Positions 33,501 to 45,399 of a stretch of DNA of 64,000 bases are shown here, in pieces. Origin of the DNA: Haemonchus contortus (taxonomy: Eukaryota > Nematoda > Chromadorea > Rhabditida > Trichostrongylidae). The notes below the pieces were generated by a model, which was not told the DNA's origin, made no database searches, and saw only the letters and a list, made by a program, of their open reading frames with translations. The stretch's first letter is position 1, and each line of letters opens with the position of its first letter. The stretch covers positions 5,192,781-5,256,780 of the forward strand of contig LS997563.1 of NCBI GenBank assembly GCA_000469685.2. The letters are read 5' to 3'. Position numbers and translations under genes: made by a program.

Positions 33501-36110
33501 CCAACACCATAGCGTAAGCAACTTGACAAAGGAAGTAGACCTTCCATTCCTCCATAGTCGGTTGATTGGTAACGGACTTCTCTGGGAGGATAAGGGCACC
33601 GTCTTGAAGATTGGCTACCCGCGCTTTTAAACGCCAGTATGAATTCGTTTGAAAGTCGAATGCGGAGCGCATTCCAAGAAGGGGATCGATCGTAGTCAGG
33701 AACTAAACTTTCCTGCTTTTGTAAAAGGAATTTCACGCATTCTGTTCGACGAGTATGAATCCACTTTATACAGTAACTCACATCTTTGACAAACGATGTC
33801 GTTTTTATCATTGGAAGGGGTCACCGTTCTATGAAATGGTCCAGCAATTGTAATAGCTCTTTGAATCATGTTATCTCTTCAGAAAATGGTCAGTTTTTCA
33901 TCCGAAACGTTCCATATAGTATATAAATGCAAAGGAAATGTGCCAGAAAACATGTAGATAGCCTTGAACTGGATGTCTATTCATACAAACGGATGGTATC
34001 GTATCTGAAACTATGCGATTTGACCCCATCTATCTCATCACTGAAAGCTTCCGTTATGGAGTCCGTGAAAAAGATCACTTTAAGTGGGTGAAGGATCAAA
34101 GTTGAAAACGCCCCGATCAATACTACTAAAATAGCATAGCAACAGTGGTAACTTGAAAGGTTATGAAGAAAAATGATACGCTTTTATATACCTCTTTAAA
34201 ATCACGGGATGGGATGAGTGGAGGAGGGTGAGCGCAGAGAGCTGATAAGCTGATCGGTTCCAAGCGATTCAGGCTGCTTAGGGACTTTACAATTTTTACT
34301 GCCTAATATTGTTCCGAAGATCTTACTAGGAGAAAATTATGATATACCAACACAAATATGTGTTAGCCTATACATTGCGATGGTTCCATAGAATTCATTT
34401 TCAAAATAAGTACATTAATCGTGGTTAAACCGCGTTGGTATTCTACACAGTAAATGACCTTTGAAATTTGTGGAAGAGCAGGAACCCACTCGAATGAGGG
34501 GTAGCAATTTGGAAGTACGCTTTAGCTGATCTATGTTCATTTCAATAAGTCCCCAACCCTAATCTTGGGGTTCAAGATTGACCCCATACAGCGAAAATTG
34601 CAGTAGGATACTTGACTGGTTACCGACATCTCACTATACGATCAGCAACCATTCCAGCATAAAGTCCAAAGGATTAAGTTTTGGGGCATTACCCAGTCCT
34701 TATTTCAATGTAACTGTGTCAAAATAGACTCTTTTACGATAATCCTTAAAGACACAGCTCACGGTAACTTCATTCGAACAGCGGGAGTATAGATTGGGAA
34801 TACTTCATCGATAGTGAAGAAAGCGAGAAAATTCGCCTATTAGGGAAGATAGGGTTAGACGAGATTATCATGACGGAAATGACATGGAAGAGGTATTCGG
34901 ACGAGATTTCAGTTATTGCAATTGCACCGGGAGCGACTACATCAAGCCAGATTTGTACAGAACTGTCTTTCACTGTCGCTATGGGTCATGACAAGTTGTT
35001 TGAACTTCCTACATGGGTTCCCTTGTGACCGGTGCAGCCACTATAATGCCGGTGGAACTCGTCCGAGGATACAAACGGACCAATATAATTCCCTAAGTAG
35101 GCCGTTTTCCAGCCTAATAGTGGCAAATATGGTATACGCGGGGCCTTGAATTCATCATGTGGGAAATCTCAGAAACCATTTTTATCGTGAACTGTGCCTT
35201 TACCCGGAACACCAATCCTACATCGTAGAGAACGGTCCTCATGCCTAGAGGCAAAATTTGGACAGCTGGCTGATGCGAATGCCCGCATGGACATTTCTTC
35301 TGTCCTTTCCCAATGAATATGTTGAATCATTGAAGCTTGCATTGTGTTACAACTATAAGCGATTTAAACGAAACATCTGCCTCAACGACTTGCTTAGACG
35401 CCAGCCTTGACACTCCTTTCACAAAGGCGTTAGTATTGGTGATGAAACCTCCCTGGGGTTCTCGCGGTTGAACTGTCGATCATCTACGAATTGACGAATT
35501 TCGGTCACCATTGAGTTCAGCAATGATAATTATGTGATTGACAGAACAAGTCTATGAAACACGGACCTAATGGGATTATCTGCATCGAATTTATGCTAAG
35601 CCGGGTCGCCCGACGAGATACGATTCTCTATCAACCCAAGCCTTTGTCGTTCATTTCATCCGGAATCAAGGAATCTCGAGTTTTCTCCGGGAACATCGTT
35701 CAGACATCGAAAGGGAACGTTTCTAGGATAGGAATTCCCGCATTGGAAGAAACTCTCGATTGCTACCAATGGGGATCCCGAACGTAAAAGTGAGTGGAAG
35801 AAAGCGAAGGAACGCCAGTTTCACTAGGCGCGTGAAAACGCATGCGCTAAACATGGGTCACCCAGTTACAGGTAACCTGTCTGTTACATTTTCACTAATG
35901 ACTCCCATGGGATCTCAGCGTAGGTCCATTCAGAGGAGCTCTGACCCCAGAAGCTCGTGGAACATGCCAAGCTCCTAGGGCGCACAGTATAACCCTAACC
36001 ACTATCAGTACCATGAGCAAGCAGTTCATAAAGGCTATAAACTAACCTTTGGGATCCATTTGAGCTGTGGCCGAAGCCAGTAAAAGTAGTAGCAACGGAA
36101 CCAAAACCAT
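24538..36110 (-). CDS. Secreted protein with three PAN/Apple domains (18 exons)
   Basis: Minus-strand exons, 5' to 3': 36047-36110, 31512-31630, 31299-31428, 31042-31253, 30535-30628, 30183-30279, 30054-30126, 29325-29505, 28379-28650, 28225-28323, 27874-28048, 27060-27178, 26828-26957, 26710-26771, 26003-26101, 25528-25675, 24970-25078, 24538-24577. Phases agree at every junction; 740 residues. A signal peptide (MVLVPLLLLLLASATAQ) is followed by PAN 1 (about 26-103, TEESCLQFCSDTR, CRSIVYD), a long linker with a Met/Pro repeat, a short coiled-coil-like stretch and Thr-rich parts, then PAN 2 (507-586, EACRQMCQDENCRSFTYY) and PAN 3 (597-682, LCTELC, SCRSASF). PAN modules bind proteins or sugars outside cells; no ZP domain was seen. 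Weak points: the exon 8 end (29281 also possible), the last two exons (a stop at 24966 could end the gene), and possible missed exons in the 4.4 kb first intron. One intron has a GC donor (26958-27059). Confidence 0.8.
25740..25900 (-). repeat. Degraded SINE-related fragment in a PAN-gene intron
   Basis: Contains the reversed SINE 3' half (GCGCC..GCATTCGACTTCCACTCAGAATC) seen intact at 39101 and 42214. It lies between exons 25528-25675 and 26003-26101. Confidence 0.5.
28439..28511 (-). repeat. 36-bp tandem duplication inside PAN-gene exon 9
   Basis: Two 36-base units encode ETVKTIDNSLSI and ETVKAIDNTLSI. Each unit contains the palindrome ATCGAT twice. The frame is kept. Confidence 0.75.
32615..32870 (+). 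repeat. Degraded SINE copy in PAN-gene intron 1
   Basis: Shares with the intact SINEs the GGATC..AGGCCAACCAA..CTTCCAT segment and the end GGCGCATCCCA..CGGGATTGATT. A reversed or rearranged fragment follows at about 33480-33680. Confidence 0.55.
33480..33680. repeat. Second SINE-related fragment in intron 1
   Basis: Includes ACCTTCCATTCCTCCATAG, GGTTGATTGGTAACGGAC and CTGGGAGGATAAG, which match the SINE body, plus a reversed 3' end near 33640-33680. Rearranged. The open minus-strand frames here come from this repeat. Confidence 0.5.
34747..35202. mobile_element. Short terminal-inverted-repeat element, copy B (with extra insert)
   Basis: Same family as 20039-20460, with ends TAAAGACACAGCTCACGGTAA and TTATCGTGAACTGTGCCTTTA. 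About 90-100 extra bases near 34915-35020 are absent from copy A. It lies in intron 1 of the PAN gene. Confidence 0.6.
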
Positions 36111-39083
36111 TGCAGAGTCCAATTAGAAAGTGAGCACGGGGCGACGACGATGATTTGCGCTCTCTTCAGACTTAGCCACCCCCACCTCCTAGAGGCGGGG
36201 GAGATGACCCAATTGAAATGACTGACGGCCGGATCACACCAGCCCGTTTCTAATTGAAGAAACATCGAACATAATCGGCAATTTTATCACTTTGAACATT
36301 CAGAGTAATAGGGGGCATGGGTCTGCTCCGCGATCACATCGTCACCATGTGAATAGTCGGGATCGCTGAAGTCACATGGAAATGGGATGGCGAGGGGATG
36401 TGTAATCAGAACAACTGAACCCGGATGCCCAAGTATAGAGACTATAACGACTTCGTGCATTCAGACCATGTACTTCAAGTACTGCTCAAGGCTAGGAGTG
36501 CGTTTTTTCGAAAGGAATGAGGTTCGGTTCTTTCATTTTTGAGAAGTTTCAATGATAACTTTGTAACCTCCGTTGAAGACCAAAGCCAGAAGCGGACGCC
36601 AGCGGTTGCCAAAAGTTTCGAGCTGCAGTATATTGTAAATAAATAAGTGAATAGATGTTTATTCTGTTGACTTAGTCTTGGTACGAACACTTGGTAGGCT
36701 TCAGCTTATCGGTCCAACAGATTCATTGCGGTATATCAAACCCTTCCCAAGCAGGTCGAGGTGAAAGGGTAGTACCACTGCATGCTATAAGCCATCAAAA
36801 ATCAACTTTTTTTCTAAGAACCCATCGAAATTGTGGAGACTGAGTGTCCCTATACTACTTACCCAAAACTCCAGGAATTTGGAGTTCCACTTCAAACTTA
36901 AACACGTTGGGTTCCCGTTAATGTGGGGATAAAGAAAGGTACGTCAGGAGTGGGAGAAGCAGCAGTTTCCCGGTTCACTTCACTAATCTTACGAGGAAGT
37001 GTCATAAACTTCTGAAGTCCGGAATAATTCTGTCCGGTAGGGCAAAAACAGTCGTATCCCCACGAGGACTTCACGAAAACGTGTGCGTAGACGTCGTTAA
37101 CGGTTGAATCACCAACATTATTCTGAAAGTCCCTTTACAGGCCTCACAACATTAGACAGTTGACCCGGAAGACGTTTGAAAACTCAAATATCCTAAAATT
37201 CTTTGGAGAAGTCCCGGATGTAGGAGTAGCAGTGCTAAGAAACTGAATAAAATCTCATGGCCTAGGGTAATTCCATGAGATCGAGGCAAGACTTTTCGGA
37301 GTACGTTATATGTACTTCCCTTGATGACTCGCTTCTTTTTTTTATAGAGGAGTCCTCTTCTGGGTAAGCTTTCTGAGGGCGATTGCAGTTACTTCCATGT
37401 AAAAGGTGATCTGGATCCCATGGATCTATCTCGCGATTGATCTGTTGTTTGATTGTACCCATACATTGCTTTTCTCATGCTTCTCTCCTCCCAGAATAGT
37501 CCGATGTCAATTCAACGAACGCAGCCGGATGAAAGCTTTGATTGACCCAAGCGACAATCGATCCGGAATCCGATCCCCGTCTCGCGCATGTAGCGGGTGC
37601 GCCCTTTGGCTCTAGTCCATATCCTCTATCAGAGACCTGTGAAACTACGGAGATATCGAAGCATACCTGGCGTGACCACTTCAAATAGGAAAATGAAGTA
37701 CCTGTTCAGGAATGTCTCTGGTACATATGAACACCAGGAAGCTCTCCGAGAAACTGAATCACGACCAACTGCTGAGAATTAACAGTACAGCGCTCGTCAA
37801 ATACTACAAGGAGCTCAGTGCCCAAACCTATACCGATTGATTGACCTGCAGGATTTTCAACCGACATGTTCCTTGGTCAGCATGGAATTCTTCCCGTATT
37901 GGTAAATATGAGAGTGGAAGCCTTCTCCAAGAAATTGCTGCAAAAGCCTAAATTGATCTAAGTGCTAGGTTGATATAGACGGATCTGTTGGTTACCGGTA
38001 AAACTCGTTAATTTCTTATCATTAGGTCTGGAGCGGCGTATCCCAATGACGGATATCCGTCATAATTGGAAATGACTTTCGCAACATCTTTAAAAGTAGA
38101 CTTCGTTTCTAATTGCTTAACGTATTGATTTCCAAAGCAAAAACGACTATCGGATGGGTAAAAGATGAAATCGTAAGATACGCTACGGGCAAGATTTCTT
38201 GTGGTGAAATAGCCGGTGAACCCGTCTGGCGTTCGAACTGAACTGCCACTGGACTTCTTCCAAAGCAGGATTAAGCGTAGTTTTGCGAAAACCCCACTAA
38301 TCTTCGCTCAGTTTTGCCCTATGATTTATTCCGCGATTACTCTCTAGAATTATCACTTTCAGAGATTTTAGACCATTCAGTAGGGAGGGGTGTATAGGGG
38401 ATAGAACATAAGATTACCCAGAATCTTCCACGTATGATTTTATATCTGCCTCGCCTTATTTATGTACATGTATTGCTGCCTCCTCTCCAAGTGGGGATAG
38501 GCTTCCTACTGTTCTGGGAATCACCCCATCCTCTTGGCCTCTCGCCTAATTCCTACAGTCCTCTCGGATCCAACGTTGGGACCGGGCACGAGCTTTACTC
38601 TTCTGAGCACTTCAGGCAACCTTTCATTTTGGTATGGTACTCCACAAGAGATTAATGCCTTCAGTTTCCAGAGAGCTGATTGAGGTACCGCAGTGGATAC
38701 TTTTTTCTCCTGTCTTGCTTCTATCTACCCGTCTTTTTGATGAGATTCTTCTTTAATGAGATTTGACGTGCGTTTTGATTTTGATGAGAGATAGGGGATC
38801 GTTTTGAAGTTTCCAAGTGGTGTCTGTAAGCGTGTGTTCGTCGGCGCAATTCTGTGATTGGGATGTATGAACCACCTTGAATGTACTGCTGATCCTATCT
38901 ATATCAGAAGAGACGCTTCACTCTTTAGAGAACGGTCCGCAGGGCACCGTTATGCAGCATCTGAATTTACTATAGTTTTATCAGCGAATGTTTAACTATT
39001 GCTAAACTCCGATTTGGGCTGCAATGAAGGTTTTCAGGAGAAATTCAAGGAAGTCGGGCCGGTAGATTAATAACGGCGACATA
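36111..39083. other. Intergenic, no gene seen
   Basis: Contains the expected promoter of the PAN gene just above 36110. Short frames only. A degraded piece near 37530-37620 resembles the reversed tRNA-like head of the SINE (GATCCGGAATCCGATCCCC). Confidence 0.4.
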
Positions 39084-39100
39084 ATTTTTACATTTACACT

Positions 39101-39390
39101 GGGCGGAGGTGGTGTAGTGGCAAGTGGCGCACTATCTCACACGCACGGTCAGGGGTTCGAGTCCCGGATCGATATCCTTCTAGGCCAACCAAGCCTTCCA
39201 TCCCTCCGGGGTCGGTTAATTGGTACCAGACTCGTCTGGGAGGATGAAAGCACTGACTTGTACATGGCTGACCACCGCAAGTCATTGTGTAGGCCCCATA
39301 CGCATTCAATACGCCACTACGATTCTGAATGGAAGTTGAGTGCAGGACGCATCCATCAGACGGGATTGATTAACGCCAAAAACTTTTTTG
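39101..39390 (+). mobile_element. tRNA-derived SINE, copy 1
   Basis: Begins with a tRNA-like head carrying an A box (TGGTGTAGTGGCAAGTGG) and a B box (GGTTCGAGTCC), continues into a unique body (AGGCCAACCAAGCCTTCCAT..) and ends GGGATTGATTAACGCC plus an A/T-rich tail. The 12-base repeat ATTTTTACATTT flanks it at 39084-39095 and 39391-39402. Internal pol III promoter boxes, no coding capacity and a long target duplication fit a SINE moved by LINE enzymes. Confidence 0.8.
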
Positions 39391-39402
39391 ATTTTTACAT
39401 TT

Positions 39403-42201
39403 GCTAATAAACCAAAACTTTTTATATAGCTATTAAGGTAAGCCTGGTCATAATCGTTCATAATAGTTCGTATGGTTTTTTTCTAATTTGTTCCGCAATC
39501 TATTTCTCATTCCTGATCCGTGTTCGACGAAGAGACCACAAAGTTTCGGAAAAATTCGAAAATATCGAGATTCATTCAAATATCCTGGTATAGAACATCA
39601 CGTTCAGAAGAAAATTCATTCCGACTGTTCAGAATAGCGAGTCCAAGGCCTTTTTTTGAAGATTAACTGGAATATTTTCTAGAAGCCCCAATAAAAAACA
39701 CTCCCTCAAACTCTCCTCCCTCTCAGTAACAAACGCCTAGAAAAGTGAGCACTGCTCAGTCAAACTAGAGACCTTCAAAGGAAGACGAAACAGTCAAGCA
39801 CTGCTCAAATCATACCAACATGAGACACGGGGGAATTTGATCGTTCACTATAATTTTCATCAGATCAGATTGATTTTTTCGGAAGTTAATCGAATTCAAG
39901 TTTGCAAAGGCAGTGAAACTGCATGAAAGCTAAGAGGCTCGGTTTTTTCTACCATATGAGTTTCATCGCAGCTCACTTCGATTCATTGAGGATACCAATC
40001 CTGCTTGAAGATTGGAAGCATTAGGATCGTGCCATTTCTTGTTTCCAGGCAGCCATTTATCTTTCGGTCTATGGAATCCACTAGATTTGATGACGACTGG
40101 ACTCTGCTTTCTAAGGAATAATCTTGTCATCTATCCTAGTCACTTGAAGCCATCTGCAGATGGCCGTTCCAAATGAATCTAGGAGTAAGACCGCAAATAC
40201 CGGGCTGGCTCTTGCACTCCAAGTCAAGCACCTTGAATTAACCTCGTTTTCTCAGTCCGTTCATCGAAAGGTTATGCAGAAATGGTCGAAGAGGGCAGTA
40301 ACCTAGCTGGCCTTTGCTTAGCTGTGTATTATCGATCTCGCCTACAAAAAAGACATTAAAATATTTTGTTAAAATAATTCAATAATATATTGTATATTGT
40401 ATTGCAATACATTTAGAAAAGTTCGTTCCATATCCTATTTGACGGACTCGCTGCAGACATAACAGGCAGATACCGGAAACATTCCAAAGGGCGCGGCGCA
40501 ATCAAAACTACTGAGCTGTCTAGCACCACTGAACCTGTTTAGATTACCAGTCATTGACGAAAAGGCGAACTTACTTCGACTTATTCGGGAAAAAGGAATG
40601 GAGAGGGCTATCAAAGCTTCCTTAAAACCTTCGTTTGCTAGTAGGTCTTACCCAATCCGTAGTGTTGCCTTGGCAGAAGATATTTATTGAGAAATTTCCG
40701 AATTTTTCGAGGGCAATGCTTCTCTGGCTCTTGATTTCTTAATTTTTTTTAGTCGTGATACAGTAGCATTAGTGATGCTCCATTGGGTTATCCTTCACGT
40801 TGAAGTACCATGAGCTCCACAAGAGTGGGACGGAGTAGTTTCAATTAGTGCCGGTACGACGACAGTGGTCTGGGTGGTCTAGCTAGGGAGTCGAGTGCAA
40901 TGGTGCAATCCAGTAAATTGACTGGTAGCTCTGTTCAATTTTACCTTTCAGTAGCCGACCCCAATCAGAAAATTTCTCCCTGAAAATCCTCCAAATTTCG
41001 GTATACTCGTGGGCTATTACCCAAGTTCCACACATGAACAACTTCACCGAGGTGTTGGGCTGCAGTCAAAAATTCAAGCTCGAGAGTCTTAACTTTTCAC
41101 GGCTTCTCACTAATCGGCCAGACTGGTTCATTTCAGTCAGTAATGCTTTTGTGACATTTCAATTAGTCTTCGAACTACAGGGAGTCAAGTAAATGCGTTT
41201 CGGAGCAGCTTTCAGCTTTCCATGGTTGACAGCTACATTCGAGTTTGTAGCCTGTTTTTGACTACATCTAAGTAATGACGACCGTTGTTGTTGTGCTACT
41301 AAGCCTTTCGCTATCCGCTACATATACGTAGACCGGGCTGACATCTTCATCGATTCTCAACGGTCACTTTCGCCCTGGTACCGTGAAAACACGATCCTCG
41401 CGAACAAGATGGATTTCATTCAACTCGGTAGAGGCTGGGGAATGGACTGGAATGCAGTCAAGGTTTTTTCTAGAAAACTTAGCCACTCAGCTACCCTTCC
41501 CAGTATCGTAGCTTGCTTCTTCCCTCATAGAGCCTGACTGTCATCCAAAAAAATGAACGGACTGACTTCTTGTATGCAAGTATTCTACTGCTATGTTCGT
41601 GTTTTGAAGTAATAAGATCCCCTACCAATTGATTTTTATTCCCAAAGACTAATCACAACAATTTCTCTCTGTTTCCTATCTAAAATAGGAGTTTAAAGGG
41701 GTAGGTTCACTGGACTCTCAAGATTCAGTAGACTTTCCCTTGAATTGGGACTGTCACAGAGGGAAGTGATCCCGGTTCGACATCCATGGCTTTACCACAG
41801 TCAATAACCGCACTTCCCCAAGCCAAAGATGGTGAGTTGATGTTTGAGACGATATAAATCCGAATTGAAAAGTCTTTGGCAAGGAAATAAATTAGAAAGG
41901 CCGTTTGATTGAAACCTTTCAAGCACCGAGTGATTTCATCAAATCCGTCCATTGAAGGGATTTTTCTAAGCAACTGATTGACGTCAAGTGTTTCTATTTC
42001 CGTACACCTTCCTGACACAATGACGTGCATTGCTCGGTATTGCTTGGAGAGGAGGTAATGGAGTGCCCTTGAACATTATGAAGGTGTAATGCTAATTCAA
42101 GGTAATGTAATGCTAACTTTTTGAGGACATTACTTCGACGCAGTCCATATTCAGGTTTTTTACGACCATTTAGAGAAGCCTTTCAAAAGAAAACTTTTCA
42201 G
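39403..42201. other. Intergenic, no gene seen
   Basis: The longest open frame (41725-42030, minus) has no recognisable domain and no partner exon with good splice sites. An A/T-rich stretch lies near 40355-40420. Confidence 0.4.
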
Positions 42202-42213
42202 TATTGTTAAAAT

Positions 42214-42509
42214 GGCGGAGGTGGTGTAGTGGCAAGTGGCGCACTATATCACACGCACGGTCAAGGGATCGAATCCCGGATCGATGCCCGCCTAGGCCAA
42301 CCAAGCCTTCCATCCCTCCGGGGTCGGTGAATTGGTACCAGACTCGTCTGGGAGGATAAAAGCACTGACTTGTACATCGGCTGACCACCGCAAGTCATTG
42401 TATAGGCCACATACGCACTCATTACGCCACTACGATTCTGAATGGAAGTCGAGTGCGGGGGCGCATCCCTCAGACGGGATTGATTAACGCCAAAAACTTT
42501 ATCCTTTTT
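42214..42509 (+). mobile_element. tRNA-derived SINE, copy 2
   Basis: Very similar to copy 1 over its whole length; the B box is slightly changed (GGATCGAATCC). A 12-base target duplication TATTGTTAAAAT flanks it exactly at 42202-42213 and 42510-42521, showing a fairly recent insertion. Confidence 0.85.
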
Positions 42510-42569
42510 TATTGTTAAAATCAATGCATAGACTGAACATATACCGTAAAAGTAGACTTTTTGGCGGTA

Positions 42570-42790
42570 ATCAGGCTTGTTTTTGAGATGCGCACCGCCT
42601 TCGACTTTTACTCGGAATCGTTATAGCGATGTGAATGTGTGTAAGGCATAATCAATGACTTGTGGTTAACAGTCGTTGTACAAGTCAGAGCTATACAATT
42701 AATGGACCCAGTATGGATAGAAGGCTTGGTTGTTCTGGGCGATTATCGATTCGGGACTTGATTTGCCACTTTTACTACACCATCACCGAC
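42570..42790 (-). repeat. Degraded SINE-related fragment, reversed
   Basis: GATGCGCACCGCCTTCGACTT and the following GTACAAGTC.. and GAAGGCTTGGTTG strings match the SINE body in reverse order. Confidence 0.55.
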
Positions 42791-43763
42791 CGAGTATACG
42801 GAAAGTACAACTTCTACTACTTTCAAAAGGGAACTCAGTGGAGAATTTGCATTTGGAAACTCTGTTACGACTCCCAAGACTTGTTAAACACATGACCTAT
42901 TTCAAGCAGAATATCTCATGGACCTATTCATTTCAGTGATTGGGTGCACCAAGTCGAAAAATTCCACTCCGACTCCTTCCTTCCCCACATACCCCAAAAA
43001 ATGTGAGTCACTGGAAGCTTAGTTTCGAAAAAACTGTGGCCATTCGAACTTGAAATTCGCTGTGTAGGCGAACCTTGCTGTAGCCACAAGAGCATCTTCA
43101 TTTCATACTTCATGGGAGGTGCTTACCATTCTCCATGTTTCAGTTAGTGGGAACTTTATGTTACTTCTAAAATCATGATTGTTGAGCCAAAGGGAGTCCG
43201 TGCTTAGCGTTCGGGTGTAAGGTTTGCTCGTGATTAACGAGGGAGAGATCCTTTTGTCGGAGAACAAGTTCGCAGTGAGTCCTCACTGACGCAACTTTTC
43301 ACGAATGCAACCCTAGTACTAGCCGGTAGTCCAGTCTAGCAGTGTATTCATTTCGTAGGACAGTTTTTAGGAATGAGGAACAGGCGAAAAGGAGGAAGGA
43401 GAACTTAGAGGGTGTGCTCTGCCCTGGCGTGGAGTGCTACTCAATGACCTTCGCTTCCGGATTGTTTGTTGAGCTTAACAAAAACCTCACCTCTGAGGAA
43501 TCGTCTAGGTGAAAACGAGCGTTCCTCTTGACTCATTCTAATTTTCAGCTAAAAATTTGCCAAACCCTTAATAGTCCCTTCCAAAGGGGTCGTGATCTTT
43601 GGGACCATAAAGTTGCGCAAAGTTGAAAGTGTCGGCTATTGACGCTTGAGCAAATATTTGCTGAAGCGCTCCCCTGATGACGGGGATAAGCAGTCAACTC
43701 AAAATAACTCCATAATCGACCACTAAGTGCAATGATATTTATTCAAATACAAATAATAGTCTA

Positions 43764-43769
43764 TTTATT
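43764..43769 (-). terminator. Polyadenylation signal of the small membrane protein gene
   Basis: AATAAA on the minus strand, 70 bases past the stop codon at 43839. Confidence 0.55.
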
Positions 43770-43838
43770 GCAATGTTTGGCCCGTTTTAATGATGATGTC
43801 GTTGATGCGTTTGTTTTTGTAACGCTTGGAGATGAGGA

Positions 43839-45399
43839 TCAATTTGTACTTAGCTCTTCACGAGGACTCATCGAAGAGCTGTTTGACGAGCTGAGGTCGT
43901 CCAAACGATCTGATTCGAGCTCGTCCAGTTGCCTGTCTGAAAACCAATCATTTAATAGTAAAAGTCACTCTACTGCATAAGGAATTCAGGCAGTGAAAGA
44001 TATGAGATGGGTTCGGCTCATTGAAAAAAGCTACTTCAATTTCTAATTTCTGAGTTTGATTCTCTGGTTAATACTAAATTCAATTGACGCCATTATTCTG
44101 GACCCGGAAAAACCGGTTTTATAATGAACCAGTACGAGCAGTTGAATTAGATTCAGAGGAAGAAGTCTCCATCATCGGGCCCTGATTATGGTTTTACTCA
44201 TAATAAATTCTTGTAGCCCATATAGTTAACTTAATTCCAGGTGGCACTCAGAAGAAGGCATTCACTTCCCTTCCCCTCTGGTCATTACAATTAGATCTTC
44301 AGTTCATGATTAAAATTCTCGAAAATTCAGGCGAAGCTATCACAAGTTTTTCAGAGAATCAAGATGGCTCTATTTTTAGTTGCGTTAATTTCTTCGAATT
44401 CCGAAATTAAGCCTCGAATCACATCACAGATAATTCAGTCTCTGAACCAAACTGATGAGTTTCTCGAAAAACTCAAGTTAAAAGCAATGAGGTGATAGTA
44501 ACCCACCTCGTTTGCTTTTTCGCTTTTTTCCAGTTGAATCTAAAATCGGATAGATTCAAGTGGTAAAATGGATAGTACAAACGGGAGTTTATGAAAATAT
44601 ATACTTCATAGTATCTTTTTTTACTCTTTTCTAACTGATTTCTACGCCATCTAGGACTGGAGCTACTGTAGTTGGGTTAGGGGCATCATTATCTCTAGTA
44701 CAAGGTAAGGGCCAAAGGATGAAGTTCGAGGGAAGTGTTGAGGGCCTAGACGGTAGGGCAAAGACCTAGTACAACTCAAAAAGCGAACCCTTCGCTTGAG
44801 AATAAGATTTTTTTGAAGGCCTCCGAGCCCTCCTTCGACTGACAGCCGCCTTCGTACTGGGGCATAGGTTCACCAAGGTGGGCAGCGTAACACTTTCCAC
44901 TTCTTGAATGTTTTACGGAAAGAGTGAAGAAGGTTAAGGCCAAAATGGAAGATGTGGAGGGCGGATGCTCTCAATTAAAACTGTTCAGAAGTATGTGTAA
45001 GAATCAATCGTTCTCAGCTTAGTCATATGCTTTACGGACCTAAGTAGAATTAATGGGGCCGAATTTGATACTGGCATTCTGTCCGGTGCTTCTTCCCCAA
45101 GCTGTGGAAGGATTTTATCAAAAACGAATTTGAATGCTGATAGAAACTAAATGATGGATGGTACACCTAAGCAAGCTTCTCGAAAAAAGTGAAAATATCC
45201 ATAAATAGTCAAGAATATTCAGAGTAAGCTGCTTACCTTGCCGTCTTGTTGGAACTGGAACGGTATCATTGGGTATTGGCCGTGGGAACATCAGCCAAAC
45301 GTAGTAACCAAAAAAGCCGACAAAAACATTGAAGGCAATAAAGTGGCACATGGATCGAAGCTGATGATGACCGTCCTCCGAATGGAGTACATCTCGCAT
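43839..45399 (-). CDS. Small single-pass membrane protein, family not recognised
   Basis: Two minus-strand exons, 45237-45399 and 43839-43936, join in phase 1 across GTAAGC and GTTTTCAG; 86 residues from the ATG at 45399. A His/Asp-containing N-terminus leads to one hydrophobic helix (CHFIAFNVFVGFFGYYVWLMF, about residues 18-38). Then come a Pro-rich turn, TRRQ, and an acidic/serine-rich tail (LDELESDRLDDL, SSSNSSSMSPREEL). The tail could be cytosolic and phosphorylated (inference). The start was chosen because CTCGTCTAG precedes it by four bases. The frame is open further upstream, and a possible earlier first exon is noted at 46627-46640, so the protein may be longer. Confidence 0.6.
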
